Shown piece after piece: positions 1 through 27,602 of a stretch of 64,000 bases of DNA; within the stretch, counting starts at the first letter, position 1, and each line of letters opens with the position of its first letter. The stretch is from assembly GCF_947242115.1 (NCBI RefSeq), contig NC_074721.1:18749001-18813000 (forward strand). The letters run 5' to 3'. Made by a program: the position numbers and the translations under genes. The stretch is from Biomphalaria glabrata. Lineage: Eukaryota; Mollusca; Gastropoda; Planorbidae. The notes beneath the pieces are model-generated. The model was given only the letters and a program-made list of their open reading frames with translations. It did not search any database and was not told where the DNA came from.

Positions 1-3957
<3,957 letters not shown>

Positions 3958-3973
3958 TTCACTAAGCTCGAAA

Positions 3974-5044
3974 CTGTCCTTGAACAAAACAGAAGAATTA
4001 GTTCATTGTCTGTAAGTTCGAAGACTAAATCATACATGATATTCAATCTATGTATCTGTATGCGATGGTCCTGGAAGGCGATGATGGTTAACCACTGACC
4101 CTGCATTCGTGATGGTGTCAGCAACGACCAAATAAAAACATATTTTAAATATACATACGTTAATAGTGACATTACTCAATACATATTAAAATTTTTTATT
4201 TCTTACGGCCAAAATATACCCTACTCCCCCCAAAAAATAATTTGACTTTACAGATGAAGTAGTTCAAATAGTGCTACTTACATTATAAAGAAATAACAAA
4301 AACCACTATAAAACCTGCTACATAAGGTATAGTATTTAGTAAGTAGTTCTATTCTACAGAATACAATGTTTCCATCCCAAGGCCTGCTGTTACTTACCCT
4401 CAGACTAAACCTAAACCAAGTTTCTTATCACAGCCAGTGCATCAAGTCAACGAACATTGGCAATACCATCGGGTTTTTATTGTGGACAAGGTCAGAGGTT
4501 AACGGTTTTACGATTTAAAAATTGTAAAAAAAACAAACTACAACAACGGATGTTAAAATACATTGTGTGTACTAGATCTATACTTATGAACAAATACTTA
4601 AACTAAGGGTTTAAATGGTGTGTGGTATAATAATGTTGATATACTCAAGCTATACTTAGCTGTGACCTTTATATCATTGAGAACATATGTATGTCATAAT
4701 AATTAACACTAACACACACACACTCATAAAACATCTTTTGTCAGAACCATTTCAGTTAAAGAAATCTTTATGAAAGACAAAATGTGAGTACATACATACT
4801 TCTGGATGAAATGAGAAAAGGTTAAAGGTTACATTTGTGTACATTAATTACGATCATAAGAATGGTTTGGTGGCCCAGTTATTTGACTTACAGTGGAGAT
4901 AAGGTCACCACTTCCAGAACACCAGAAACTTTAGTTCTCACGTTCAATACTTTCTATTATCTGGTTAACAAATAGTACAAATAAATTTAAATGACCACTT
5001 TCAAACCTTGCGTTCAGATAATTTAAAACTCATCTGTTTCTTTT
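3974..5044. other. Intergenic, upstream of gene A
   Basis: AT-rich sequence 5' of gene A. It must hold the promoter and probably a non-coding first exon, because a splice acceptor precedes the ATG, but no TATA box or exon can be assigned with confidence. No repeat family was recognised here. Confidence 0.4.
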
Positions 5045-6065
5045 GCAGACAGCAAACGAGGGTCTCATGTGGCCAGCACAACGACCAACTGCCCTTACTT
5101 TCCCCAGCCAATGCCAGGTAGCCATTAAAGTTCATCTGGCCAGCACAACGACCAACTGTCCTTACTTTCCCCAGCCAATGTCAGGTAGCCATTAAAGCTC
5201 ATGTGGCCAGCACAACGACCAACTGCCCTTACTTTCCCCAGCCAATGTCAGTAGCCATTAAAGTTCATGTGGCCAGCACAACGACCAACTGCCCTTACTT
5301 TCCCCAGCCAATGTCAGGTAGCCATTAAAGTTCATGTGGCCAGCACAACGACCAACTGCCCTTACTTTCCCCAGCCAATGTCAGGTAGCCATTAAAGTTC
5401 ATGTGGCCAGCACAACGACCAACTGCCCTTACTTTCCCCAGCCAATGTCAGGTAGCCATTAAAGTTCATGTGGCCAGCACAACGACCAACTGCCCTTACT
5501 TTCCCCAGCCAATGTCAGGTAGCCATTAAAGTTCATGTGGCCAGCACAACGACCAACTGCCCTTACTTTCCCCAGCCAATGTCAGGTAGCCATTAAAGTT
5601 CATGTGGCCAGCACAACGACCAACTGCCCTTACTTTCCCCAGCCAATGTCAGGTAGCCATTAAAGTTCATGTGGCCAGCACAACGACCAACTGCCCTTAC
5701 TTTCCCCAGCCAATGTCAGGTAGCCATTAAAGTTCATGTGGCCAGCACAACGACAAACTGCCCTTACTTTCCCCAGCCAATGCCAGGTACCCATTAAAGT
5801 TCATGTGACCAGCACAACGACCAACTGCCCTTACTTTCCCCAGCCAATGTCAGGTAGCCATTAAAGTTCATGTGGCCAGCACAACGACCAACTGCCCTTA
5901 CTTTCCCCAGCCAATGTCAGGTAGCCATTAAAGTTGGGTGGACGTCTTTAAGATCCCGAAATTCAATTTTTGTTTTGTTGGAAATTTGTATGTAGGTGAG
6001 TGGGATTTGAACCCCTAACTTTAAACCTAATACGCTAGCATTATTTTCCTGTCCATATAGTTCGC
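5045..6065 (-). mobile_element. Family 1 SINE expanded by an internal 67-bp minisatellite
   Basis: Minus-strand element: the tRNA-like head with B-box-like GGGGTTCAAATCCC lies near 6000-6020, followed by TTTCGGGATCTTAAAGACG and the body GGGAAAGTAAGGGCAGTTGG. The body part is repeated 13 times as a 67-bp unit (5069-5935), so a normal 300-bp SINE has become 1 kb. It lies between genes A and B. Confidence 0.75.
5069..5935. repeat. 67-bp minisatellite, about 13 copies
   Basis: Unit starts GTGGCCAGCACAACGACCAA and ends GTAGCCATTAAAGTTCAT. Copies are nearly identical. The unit is the body of SINE family 1, so the array arose by tandem expansion within that element. Confidence 0.96.
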
Positions 6066-6084
6066 TTTTCTTTGTTTTTATTAT

Positions 6085-7325
6085 CCTGACACGTGATTTC
6101 TCCCACATTTAATCTCGGATCAAGCTCATATTTTGCACCATTATTTCTTATACCCGAAAACAAAAGAATCAAAAAAAAAAAAAAAATTAACTGTTGGGAA
6201 CTTTTTGGAATCTCAAACAAAGGAAAGAAATTGTAATTGAATGAGTGGTGGTATATGCTGAATATGTCCCCTTTGTAGGTCGTCGTCTAAGTCTGAACAC
6301 AAACCTGAAAAATAGGTCGAGACTATAGAAACAATAGATACTTTCACATTCTACCATGTTCTCACTAGCAGAGTGGTTACCATGTTGGCTTGAGATGCCT
6401 GAGAAGGTTTGAACCACGAGTTTGAATTCAGGTCGTTCCTCACTTTTTAAATTTTTTTTAAAATGCTTTTTTTTATTGTTAGTCTAGATCTATGATTTCC
6501 AAAGTGGTCTATATAGACCGCCAGGGGTCTACGAAGATTACCAAGTGGTCTACGAAAGTGAAAAATAAATTGGGGGGTCTACGATAGTGGATATTATTTC
6601 AGCAGCTTCTGACTTTATTTTCACATCCCATTAATGTAACTATTTCATACAATAATATATGATTTTTACTTTAGTTATAAATATTTATCCTTTTATTTAC
6701 ATAAAAATTGATGTATTTAATTTCAATATTTATTCAAATAGAATATTTTTTTCTACATGTAACTAATCTTTAACAAACATAATGTAGATCTTACAGCAAT
6801 ATTTGAGCTACAGGGAAAAGATCAGGAAATACACGAGAAACAGCTTTTTGAAACTTTTACAATGATACTCAAGGCAAATAACTTCATATTTAATAATTGA
6901 AGGACTACTTTACAAAACAACAAATTTCTTTATGAAACATAATATCCATAGCAAAGGATGATGTACTTGCAAAAAAATAAATAATCACATTTCCATTTTG
7001 TTTGGTAATTACAGTAATACTTATTAATTGTTATTTCAACCGATTTAAATTTTAGTTTTATCAATAAAAAAAATCGATCTTTCTAACTTAAAATGTAACT
7101 TTAAATTTTACTTTTTCACTCTTCGACTTACTTAAGTTAAAGACACACCACGGGCAACCGGCAAAAATGCAATATAAGTTAATCAGGGGATCTGCCGAAA
7201 ACTAGAAAACATAACATAAAAAAAAGGTTGGAAACCACTGGTCTAGATCTATTACAAATTTAATGACATGACTGATCCAAACTAGTTGATACAAGTACAC
7301 TTAATAGAATCTTTTAAAAAAATGT
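6085..7325 (+). mobile_element. Composite repeat (R plus tRNA-like segment plus tail), copy 1
   Basis: R segment at 6085-6235 (TTTCTCCCACATTTAATCTC), tRNA-like segment at 6365-6440 (A-box-like GTGGTTACCATGTTGG, B-box-like GAGTTTGAATTC), then a tail with TTGTTAGTCTAGATCTA. The tail is split by a hAT-like insertion at 6490-7240 and resumes TATTACAAATTTAATGACAT. Other copies are at 11205-11935, 41460-42370 and, on the minus strand, 61010-61665. Confidence 0.7.
6490..7240. mobile_element. hAT-like non-autonomous element, 751 bp
   Basis: Ends are CTATGATTTCC and GGAAACCACTG (reverse complement CAGTGGTTTCC), typical hAT termini. It is flanked by a perfect 8-bp duplication GTCTAGAT at 6482-6489 and 7241-7248. 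The same host sequence without an insert is present at 11849-11856. No transposase is encoded. Confidence 0.88.
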
Positions 7326-7648
7326 TTTTTGTTATTATATATATATATATATATCTTTAATCTTTACCTTTTATATATCTTCATAAAAAAGAATAAACCA
7401 ATGAATTATTATGTTTTAAATCTAATATTACAGTACAATCAGCCGTTTTCAAATCGATGCTAAAAAGATACAGTTCTTTCTTGGCATTTCATTGACATTC
7501 AGAATGTTTAGAAAATCTAGAGCATATGTTGCAGAGACTTACGAGTTTGTCTTATTTTTCAAAAAGATGGCATTTAAGAAATTGACTGCTTTAACTCTCT
7601 GATACTTATCAATAGTTGCAACTGCAATGTTCACTAAAAGATGATTAT

Positions 7649-8515
7649 TGTCGCGTAGTTATCCTAACTCTGTTTTATATGTCCTCTACTCGCAGTACTT
7701 GTACGGGGCGAGAGTGCCTTTTATTTGTGTTTTGAATTGTTTTGCTACGTCACTAAGTCCGGTGACATCTATTGTTCATTCTTTGTCATGAGGCAGTTCA
7801 CCCTCTGAGTTTGGTTGAAACGGACGGTGTGTTGGTCCGTAAAAGGTTATTATATCTATAGTCTGTACTAGTTTTCTTGGACTTATTATTCAGTAGGATT
7901 TTTGGACCCCTGTTTAGGGTGAGTTATTCGTTTGGGATATCTCTTATTGTATGTTGTATGAGATTGTCACTATTTCTAGTTTTAGAGTAGAAGTTAAGTT
8001 TTGTGTTTATTTCGTTTATAGGGTGCCAGTGTTGGAGTTGTATATACTGGCTCGAGTCTATGCTAGTGTGGGCGTCGCTTGCCGTCTCAGAAATATATAT
8101 TACAGTTTTTAGTGTCATTGGCAAAGTGGCTATCATCTGAGGTCTAACTTTACTATTACCGAGGTTGGCAGTTTTGTGACGCCAGTCGGTCAGAGTCTGG
8201 TGGACTATGAAACCAAAGTGACAAGTTGATAGCAGTAGCAGAGGTGCTTAAATTAATTATTGAATAATATCTTTATATATACCTGTTATATATATACATC
8301 TAATATATATATTGTCTATTTATCATCCTCATTGTACATACACATATATAGGTTTCATACAATTAAATTCATTTATTTTTGTTGTTATTTAAACTATTCA
8401 CCTAGTTGGTTTCTCTATGTACGACTGTGTGTGAGTGATGTTCTTGTCAGGTTGAACCCCGGGACCTTAATGGTATATAGCTAGATAGCAACGCAAATAA
8501 ATCCTAAACCTGACA
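7649..8515. mobile_element. Candidate solo LTR, about 867 bp
   Basis: Begins TGTCGCG and ends CCTGACA, i.e. TG...CA ends with a short TGTC/GACA inversion. It is flanked by ATTAT and ATTGT (4 of 5 bases alike, the size expected of a 5-bp LTR target duplication). It has an AT-rich core and an AATAAA near its right end. No internal retroviral-type coding sequence is next to it, so it would be a solo fossil LTR. Family unknown; the call is tentative. Confidence 0.35.
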
Positions 8516-8661
8516 ATTGTAGTTGTCAGCTTTGGTTACACTTTCAAACTCTTTGATGGTTTTATGCTAAAGAGAAAGCAAAATAAAGAAATGCAGTGGC
8601 GATATAATGTAAAGCAATGAAAAAAATTAAAAACCAATCAGAGTCTTCAGAGTCAGTGACA

Positions 8662-8667
8662 TTTATT
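8662..8667 (-). promoter_or_regulatory. Poly(A) signal of gene B
   Basis: AATAAA on the minus strand, about 70 nt after the TAG stop of gene B. The corresponding site at the stop itself reads AATAGA, so the stop-overlapping signal seen in C and D is absent here. Confidence 0.7.
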
Positions 8668-8737
8668 TAAGAATACAATGAACTTCTTGCCGATGCTTGA
8701 ATCCAATAGCGAGGCACGTGTTCTTTCTGTGTTCCTT

Positions 8738-20777
<12,040 letters not shown>

Positions 20778-21339
20778 TTTATTAACTTGATCTGAAATAG
20801 AAAATACGAAAATAAGTCATGGCCATGGAGACTTTTGGAACTAAAAAATGTAAAGCAATTCTAAGAAAATGTTTACCGTTTTCTAACCCTCTATCTGAAG
20901 TAAGTTCTGTATTCCAGAAGAGCAGAAGTTTTTCACTTAATATCCATCATTAGCTTGGTGTAACGCGTTTGTTAATCTCCTGCACCATCTCCTTTGTCAC
21001 CTGGGCTTCATGCAGCTTTTACGTCTACCATTCGTGAAGTCTATGAGCTAGATTTGGTGGCCTAGTATTTAGATATAGATCCAAAAAGGCCTATAATTTG
21101 AAGGGAGTAATCACTGGCTAAAAGTGGTCAAGGGAGGGGGGGCACTTTGTCTGGAGTTGAGTAACTTCTAAAATTAATCTCTTGCCTCCCCTGAATAAGA
21201 AACAAAATCGTCAGAATGCTGTGTTGAATCTGGCAGCTGAAATATATGTAGCTGACAAGGCATGTGTAAGTCCTGTTGTAGCTTTTCTTTAGCTAGAGCC
21301 ACGCCTTAGGCAAGTTACCATGGTTCCGTTTGTAATAAA

Positions 21340-21545
21340 TTCTTTTTAATGTGTTTTTTTAAAATTGCTTTTATAAAGAGTATCTTTCATGTTTCTACCA
21401 TGCTTAGTGCCTAGTGGTCTAATCACTTTTGTGGACCAGTGAGGGAGAGGCTTCTGTGTTGCATGTACTCAAGTCGGGGTTTGAACTCGAGCCTCCATGT
21501 TAGGTGGCCAAGTGGTTTTGACCCCTCAACCACACATTCAACACT
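21340..21545 (-). mobile_element. tRNA-derived SINE, family 2
   Basis: On the minus strand: GTGGTTGAGGGGTCAAAACC, TCGAGTTCAAACCCCGACTT (B-box-like), CTCCCTCACTGGTCCACAAA and GCATGGTAGAAACATGAAAG, with a TATAAAAGC end. Intergenic between genes B and C. Confidence 0.78.
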
Positions 21546-23320
21546 TACACTAACTGCACAGAAATAAAAAATTCAGTTTCAGTGTTTCGATACAGTAAGC
21601 CCAAAGTGTATACATTTCAATCTAAAGATTATATAGATTACTCATGGGTCCGCTTATCTGCAATCTTCTTGGACTTGTGCACTGGAAGAAAATGAATCTT
21701 AGTGGTACAATCCCACTAAAGAGTCTTTCATCTAATATGATTTTAGGCGGTCAATGCTTATTGCTGTTTCCCGATATTATTATTAGGATGGCATATATAG
21801 GCCGGTGCGTTCAAACGCGTGTACTCATTCTTATCACTCTTAGACTTTCTGTAGTAAACCAAAGTGAATGCTATTTTTAGCGGTCCCCAAAATGGAAAAG
21901 ACGCTATTAGTTTTGTGTGGCATGTCTGTCCGTCTGTCCGTTACGTTTAGATCTCAGAAACTAGAAGAGAAAATGAAAATCGGACATCATGATATTTTAG
22001 ATCATTCAAAGTTCTGATGCAACGGCTACTTTTTTCTTTTCCGAAAGTGAACCATCTAGTTTTTTAAATTATCTATGCCAGCAGATTTTTCAAAAAATTA
22101 CACCACTTTTCAATGAAAAATTTCTGGGGAGATAAGTCTTTTAAAAAGGTCACAGACTTCTTCATTAATAATTCAAGCTTCATTTATAGAATCACGCATT
22201 GGTAAAAAAAAAATTGCATCTAAGGTCACAATGGAAAAAGTATCAATGGATCATTCTAAAATATATTTTCCATTTATTAACTTACTCATGGAATACAATA
22301 CTGATTCAAATGTTTTTAAAAATAATTTTAATACGAACTTCGTTTCAATTGCAAGTTAAAAAAAACAACAACCGAACTACTTTTATAGCGCGCAGTGTTC
22401 ACACATCCTCATTAGGCTATTCACTTGACAACAATCTAAATTACAATAAATATGATTTTCCATTAAGAAAATAGTTTATCTTCTAATAGCTTGGGGGGGG
22501 GGGGGGAGGCAGATTTATTTATTATGTAAGCAGTAGTATCACATCAAGAAGTTAATCTGATGCGAACAGCATAAGGGCACTATAACCCAGTAGTAGGCCT
22601 ACTAATCCTGATCATATTGACCTAGATCTAGCTCTAGTAGATCTAGATTATATTTCTAGATTTCTAGATCTAGTCTAGATTAGGCTATAGATTTAGTTCT
22701 GGACCTTTATCTAGAGTCTATTTAGTCTACACTTAAACCTTGTCTAGATCTTGCTTCAAGACCTAGTCTAGATTCTAGATCGAGAATGTAATCTTATATG
22801 TAATCTTGTTTTGTTTTAAAAAGCAAAATTACTAATATTTGTTATAGATCTAGTAGAGAAGAGAAATAAGAAATGGACAGAATAAACAAAACAGTACTTA
22901 ATATATATTTATCTAAAAAAACTTTCACGTCTTTTAATAAAAATAGTTTAAATTATTTAACTAGATAAATTCAAATGAATGTTTACTTACAGTCGGGCCA
23001 ATGTTAATGCCTTATCTCTACAAAGTCTTCATGTACATTAACTCAGTGGTTTTAAACAGAATATATCTATGATTAGGTTAAAGTTCAAAAGTTTATTGCT
23101 TTGCTTAATGCACACACAAAAAAAATCAAATCGAACATAAAGAAAAAAACTTCACGAAACAAAGAATCACGATTTAAAAAACAACCCAACAAAGTTAACT
23201 AGTTGAAAGAAACAACAGAATAACTGTTTTATTGCTGAAGTGCAATGCACATTCACTGATTTGTTCCGTTCATTTTCCTAATTCGCATTTTATCTAGTTA
23301 ATGTGTACATTAACGGCTTC
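21546..23320. other. Intergenic, no gene seen
   Basis: AT-rich sequence upstream of gene B. A 170-bp stretch at 22615-22790 is dense in CTAGA/AGATCT words (TAGATCTAGATT type), a low-complexity sequence also seen at 33835-33905. A G run lies at 22491-22506. Nothing codes. Confidence 0.5.
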
Positions 23321-23324
23321 TGTA

Positions 23325-23465
23325 CCGTTAAGGTTAGTTTAGGGTCAGGCTTAGGATTTAGGGTTAGGATTAAGTTTAGGGTAAAGGGTAGGGATAAGAA
23401 TCAAAATTAGTGGTAGAGTTAGGTGTTAGGGATGCGGTTAGGGTTAGCGGGTTAGGGTTAGCTAG
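23325..23465. repeat. Degenerate TTAGGG-like interstitial array
   Basis: Repeated words GGTTAG, TTAGGG and TTAGGATTTAGGG on the plus strand, loosely spaced over 140 bp. It resembles decayed telomere repeat. Shorter tracts occur at about 26410, 37050 and 61160. Confidence 0.65.
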
Positions 23466-24649
23466 ATAAGATAAGGTAATTTATCTTTTCATTTCATATG
23501 TTACTTCGAAAATGAAGATAAATCCAACTTTTTTTTTTTTACTTTAACGAGTTCCTAGTGGATAATGTCCACTCTTTCAAGTTCATGTCCATTCTATCCA
23601 AGGAATGTCCATTCTACCCAGATAATCCCACTCTATCCAAGTAATTTGTACATTATCTAAGTAATACAATAAATGAAATAATTTTCTGCACATTAAAGAA
23701 CCTCTTTAATTGATGTGCAAAATACCAAGTCAACACCTAGTTAGTCTGCTTATTAATGGATTTCTACACTTAAGCGATAACATATCTACTTCAACTACAG
23801 AAATGTTTAATAAAAATAATAATTTATTTTAAAATAATAATCAGAAAGAGTTAGGAATAATTCAGGTGCCAGAAAGTTAAGTGTACATTTTGAAGTTGGC
23901 AGCCCGCTTCTTGATGTACTAAATTATATAGATCAGTTTTGAGATTACTCTTACTGTTCAACATTTGGTTTATCAGAAATAGCGGGGATGCATTTGTTTA
24001 AAACCAACCTCGGAGTTACCAGACTTAATTTTGTACTCAACATGCGTGTCAAAACTCAAATCGTGAGTGCATCTAGACTTTTGGTTACATTTAATGCAGT
24101 CTCAACTTGGTTCTTCAAATACATTTCAATTGTCTAGAGGTGAACACGTTCAGATAAGATTCACAATTGGACTGCTTTTGTAGCGCTGACATTAAAGAAT
24201 AGATCAGCCCATCTTTGTTTTGTTTAGAACATGGAAGATGTAAGCAGTCTATTAGCCAGTTCTAGATCCTGCACCGACCCAGAGACTTTCAAACACATTC
24301 TAGATGTCAGAATTGCTTCCCACCATTGAGTTCTATTTGAATCTGTTTTACCTTAGAGGGAGACAACTTGTTGTCCTTGACTTCTGAATTATACGTTGAC
24401 TGATAAGATCAAAGTTCTACATAGTGACAAGAAAAAATATAACAAACGTCATTTACATTCTACTCCTACACCTGTACTTGTGTTTGCACTTGATCAAATC
24501 TCCATCTTGAATTGTGTGGGTTTGCAGTTTAGTAACTTATATTTGAAACATTTCCTCCTTTCAAACAAAGATTACATTTTGATTTTAATTCTAAATAAAC
24601 TGTCCTACACTGCTACAAAAGGATCCTAGGTATCACATTTAAAGACCGC

Positions 24650-24839
24650 ATCACAAATCAAGAGATTAGAGACTGGGTTACTGCAGTGATTGGACACCAT
24701 GATGACGCAAGCTAAAAATCTGTGGCTATATTACAAGGTCTTCAGGTTCCTTCAGGGAACAGTATCAGAAAAAAGAAGAGGCAGACAGAGAAAGCGATGA
24801 GAAGACAACATAAAAGAATTGACGGGCCTGCCCTTGAAA
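24650..24839 (+). mobile_element. LINE ORF C-terminal fragment, left half
   Basis: The plus strand reads LQGTVSEKRRGRQRKR, a stop, then EDNIKELTGLPLK, the typical LQGTV...RGRQ..W.DNIKEWTG tail of an invertebrate LINE ORF2. It is cut by the hAT-like insertion at 24840 and continues at 26494. Upstream parts are too diverged to follow. Confidence 0.65.
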
Positions 24840-26493
24840 CACTGGCGGATCCGGGGGGGGGGGGCGGTTGGGGTGATCGCCCCCCCCCCCCCCCACTCGG
24901 CCGAATTTTGGTATAGAATTCACACAATTTGTATACGAATTTATTACATATGTTAATAATATATGCTACTTATTTATATTTCAACCTATTTTTAGATTAT
25001 TTCGCCCCCCCCTCAGGCATTTTGGCCGATTTGGTGGGGTCGGTAGGGGGCTATGGCATCAATCCCGCACCCATAAACTTTCGAGTGGGGGGGGGGGGGG
25101 CGGTCCAGTAGATTTACAGAAATCACAGCTTGCTAACAGAATCAATTAAACATCTATATGATTGAAACATGTTATTGGTGTTTAAACCGATCTTTATATT
25201 ATGTCGTTCCCCTGTTTGCCGATTGGGTGGGGGGGCGAATACATCTTATCTTCTTATCTTATATAATACAGACGTTACTTCAAAAAAGAAGATGATTACG
25301 TCCTACGCGTCATGCATTTAGTCATGCATATTAACCAATGACTTAAACTCTGCCAAGTCACTGGTTTTCCTGGCTAGCTCGGGCAACCCATTCCATGCTC
25401 TAATAGCACTAGGGAAGAAGGAGTATTTGTACAAATTTGTCCTAGCATATGGGACGAGGAATGTGCTTTTATCTTTGTGTCTTTCAGGGTATTTTGTTAA
25501 ATTTTGTTTTTGTATTTGAAGATCATGGTTCAGTGTTTTATGTATAATTGCTACTTTACTTTTGAGTCTTCTGTCCTGAAGGCTTTCTAAATTTAGTGAT
25601 TTTACTAAAGGTGCTACTCTAGTCAAATGTGAATATTCGTTTGTTATGAATCTCACTGCTCTATTTTGTGTCTGTTCCAGTTTTTTAATGTTTTCTTGAG
25701 TTGAGGGGTCCCAAACGGAGGATGGATGGAGGATTCTATTATTGGCCTAACCAAGGTTAAATAACATTTTAGTTTTATGTTCTTATTTGATCTAGAGCCA
25801 TTTATCATTACAGTTTGTAGTTAAATAAATTTGGGACTATAGCTCATAATTTATGCTTCAATCCTAAAAATGCAAACAAATTTAGAGTTGAGTCTAATTG
25901 GTCCACTTAATTTCTCCTCCCAATTCCGAAATTTTTTGTTAGAGCTTTGAACTATAGTTCTGTAACAAAACAAAGTTACAAACATGCTTATTGAACAAAA
26001 TGTATCACTTACAAATGTACCTGTTTTTTTTTTTTAAATATTGATCTTCAAAGCCTCAATTTAAATATGTGGGGTATCTTCAAATCGTAATGTAGTAAGG
26101 GCCTTTCTAATTCATATTAGAATATTTTTTCAAGTAAAACATCATTGAAAAGGTCATTTTTTAATAGGATGAATAATGAACTGTAGATGTCAAGAGAATG
26201 CGTTTCTGCAGTGAAGAATGAAAAAAAAAAAACGATTTTGGCGAACCCCAGTAAGGAGCCTTACAGCGCTCCCCCAGATCCCCAAGCTATCAAGAGAAAG
26301 GGCTAAACACGTCTGGGTTTTTTTCTTCGCAGAATGTTGAGAAACACTGCTTTTTTTTTCTTTCTCATATATATATATATATTTATGCTGTACGCACGTT
26401 TATGCAAAGAGTTAGGGTTTATTGGGCGTTAGGGTTAGGGTTTAGAAAAAAAATCGCCCCACCCCCAACTCCAAAGTTCTGGATCCGCTAGTG
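24840..26493. mobile_element. hAT-like non-autonomous element, TIR CACTGGCGGATCC
   Basis: Left end CACTGGCGGATCC, right end GGATCCGCTAGTG (reverse complement CACTAGCGGATCC). It is flanked by CCTTGAAA and CATTGAAA (7 of 8 identical), i.e. an 8-bp target duplication. C/G homopolymers lie just inside both ends. A TTAGGG-like tract is near the right end. A LINE 3' fragment is inserted at 25237-25780. A related copy lies at 36990-38481. No transposase recognised. Confidence 0.82.
25237..25780 (-). mobile_element. LINE 3' fragment, copy 1
   Basis: The minus strand encodes SSVWDPSTQENIKKLEQTQN, RAVRFITNEYSHLTRV and, further on, YKYSFFPSAIRAWNGLPELA: the ORF2 end of a Jockey/CR1-type non-LTR element. 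The 3' end has a TAAGA/AAGAT microsatellite tail (25237-25262). Severely 5'-truncated. Inserted in the hAT-like element at 24840-26493. Confidence 0.85.
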
Positions 26494-26575
26494 CATTGAA
26501 AGAGGCTCTAACTAAGGCAAAAGACAGAGAGGAATGGAGAAAGAAGGTCAACAGACTAAGGGATAGGTAAGGTAA
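26494..26575 (+). mobile_element. LINE ORF C-terminal fragment, right half
   Basis: Continues the fragment at 24650-24839: ALTKAKDREEWRKKVNRLRD then a stop, the usual EAKDREEWR end of such ORFs. Confidence 0.65.
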
Positions 26576-26596
26576 AAGTAAAAACACTGTCCTTAA

Positions 26597-26966
26597 GATT
26601 ATTATCTTATCTTATCTTATATGATACAGACGTTACTTCAAAAAAGAAGATGATTACGTCCTACGCGTCATGCATTAAGTCATGCATATTAACCAATGAC
26701 CTAAATTCTGCCAAGTCACTGGTTTTCCTGGCCAGCTCAGGCAACACAATTCCATGCTCCAATAGCACTAGGGAAGAAAGAGTATTTGTACAAATTTGTC
26801 CTAACATATGAAACGAGGAATGTGCCTTTATCTTTGTGTCTTTCTAAGTATTTTATTAAATTTTGTTTTTGTATTTGAAGATTATAGTTCAGTGTTTTAT
26901 GTATAATTGCTACTTTACTTTTAAGTCTTCAATCCTGAAGGCTTTCTAAATTTAGTGATTTTACTA
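26597..26966 (-). mobile_element. LINE 3' fragment, copy 2
   Basis: Same family as 25237-25780 (shared TCATGCATATTAACCAATGA and ACGTCCTACGCGTCATGCAT), shorter at the 5' side and with a TATCT/AAGAT tail at 26597-26620. The reading frame is broken. Confidence 0.83.
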
Positions 26967-26974
26967 TGTCAAAA

Positions 26975-27590
26975 ACGCTAGCTTAAATTCTATGGTCACG
27001 TCCTCAGAACTCGCAAAGATCTTCTGTCAGGGAATAGTATCAGGACAAAACTTCTGTCAGGGAATAGTATCAGGACAAAACTTCTGTCAGGGAATAGTAT
27101 CAGGACAAAACTTCTGTCAGGGAATAGTATCAGGACAAAACTTCTGTCAGGGAATAGTATCAGGACAAAACTTCTGTCAGGGAATAGTATCAGGACAAAA
27201 CTTCTGTCAGGGAATAGTATCAGGACAAAACTTCTGTCAGGGAATAGTATCAGGACAAAACTTCTGTCAGGGAATAGTATCAGGACAAAACTTCTGTCAG
27301 GGAATAGTATCAGGACAAAACTTCTGTCAGGGAATAGTATCAGGACAAAACTTCTGTCAGGGAATAGTATCAGGACAAAACTTCTGTCAGGGAATAGTAT
27401 CAGGACAAAACTTCTGTCAGGGAATAGTATCAGGACAAAAAGACATAGAAAGCAATGGGATGACAACAACGGACCTGCCATTGAAAGAGGAACTATCCAA
27501 GAAAAATAGAGGGATGGAGAAAGAAGGTCGACAGATCTTGTGTGGTGCCTAGACGGTTCAACAGTCTAAGGGATAAGTGAACATCTGGTG
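26975..27590 (+). mobile_element. LINE ORF C-terminal fragment carrying a 30-bp minisatellite
   Basis: The entry reads KFYGHV...ELAKIFCQGIVSG and the exit DIESNGMTTTDLPLKEELSK..., a diverged version of the GHV..LAKTFLQGTVSG...W.DNI tail. The QGIVSG part is repeated 14 times. Intergenic between genes B and C. Confidence 0.65.
27010..27440. repeat. 30-bp minisatellite, about 14 copies
   Basis: Unit CTTCTGTCAGGGAATAGTAT plus CAGGACAAAA, practically identical copies. It derives from the LINE C-terminal coding sequence. Both strands are open because 30 is a multiple of 3; neither is a host protein. Confidence 0.97.
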
Positions 27591-27602
27591 AAGTGAAAGT
27601 GA

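Noticed and set aside
26992-27552. 186-codon repetitive open frame with NFCQGIVSGQ units
   Set aside because: LINE-derived sequence amplified as a 30-bp minisatellite, not a host gene.
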